Origin: Eubacterium sp. UBA3720
GTDB taxonomy: Bacteria; Bacillota; Clostridia; Lachnospirales; Lachnospiraceae
Direction: 5' to 3'
Assembly: GCA_002371335.1 (NCBI GenBank)
Contig: DFHP01000079.1
Span: 13,972 to 28,360, forward strand
DNA: 14,389 nt
How positions within the stretch are numbered: the stretch's first letter is position 1; each line of letters starts with the position of its first letter. The notes beneath the pieces are model-generated. The model was not told the origin of the DNA. It saw only the letters and a program-made list of their open reading frames with translations, and searched no databases. The position numbers and the translations under genes were made by a program. This document shows positions 14,388 through 14,389 of the stretch, one piece after another.

Positions 14388-14389
14388 AT

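Overview
The window looks like chromosomal DNA of a gut-type Clostridia bacterium, probably Lachnospiraceae or a close relative. This is inferred from a T-box-controlled pheST operon, a Bacillus/Clostridium-type (class II) galT next to a GH2 beta-galactosidase, strong GGAGG-type ribosome binding sites and moderate GC content. No database search was possible, so the taxonomy is an inference. All genes except one read on the minus strand.

Right block (14387 to 8447, minus): galT, lacZ and a membrane-anchored alpha/beta hydrolase form a tight operon. The gaps are 10 and 15 bases, and the lacZ Shine-Dalgarno overlaps the galT stop. It would release galactose from lactose or other beta-galactosides and pass galactose-1-phosphate into the Leloir pathway. 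The hydrolase meets the convergent TetR gene with both stop codons sharing one 6-base palindrome.

Middle block (8452 to 4003): a TetR-family regulator (plus strand) is divergent from a minus-strand row of three genes. These are a stand-alone NRPS condensation-like acyltransferase, a discrete 78-residue acyl/peptidyl carrier protein and an AMP-forming acyl ligase. Together they look like a dissociated ligase-carrier-condensation pathway: the ligase activates an acid, the carrier protein tethers it, and the condensation enzyme transfers it to an unknown amine or alcohol. This is the best candidate in the window for an undescribed system. The intergenic spaces are unusual. A roughly 210-base fold-back lies between the condensation-like gene and the carrier gene. 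A three-copy tandem repeat with a 33-34 base period lies between the carrier and ligase genes.

Left block (4006 to 15, minus): pheS and pheT, the two subunits of phenylalanyl-tRNA synthetase. They are preceded by a good sigma-A promoter whose -35 box contains the stop codon of the ligase gene, then a T-box leader with antiterminator, intrinsic terminator and a plausible Phe (UUC) specifier. Between the terminator and pheS sit about 125 bases of short direct and inverted repeats that look like an inserted repeat element.

No rRNA, tRNA, CRISPR array, transposase or phage gene was seen.
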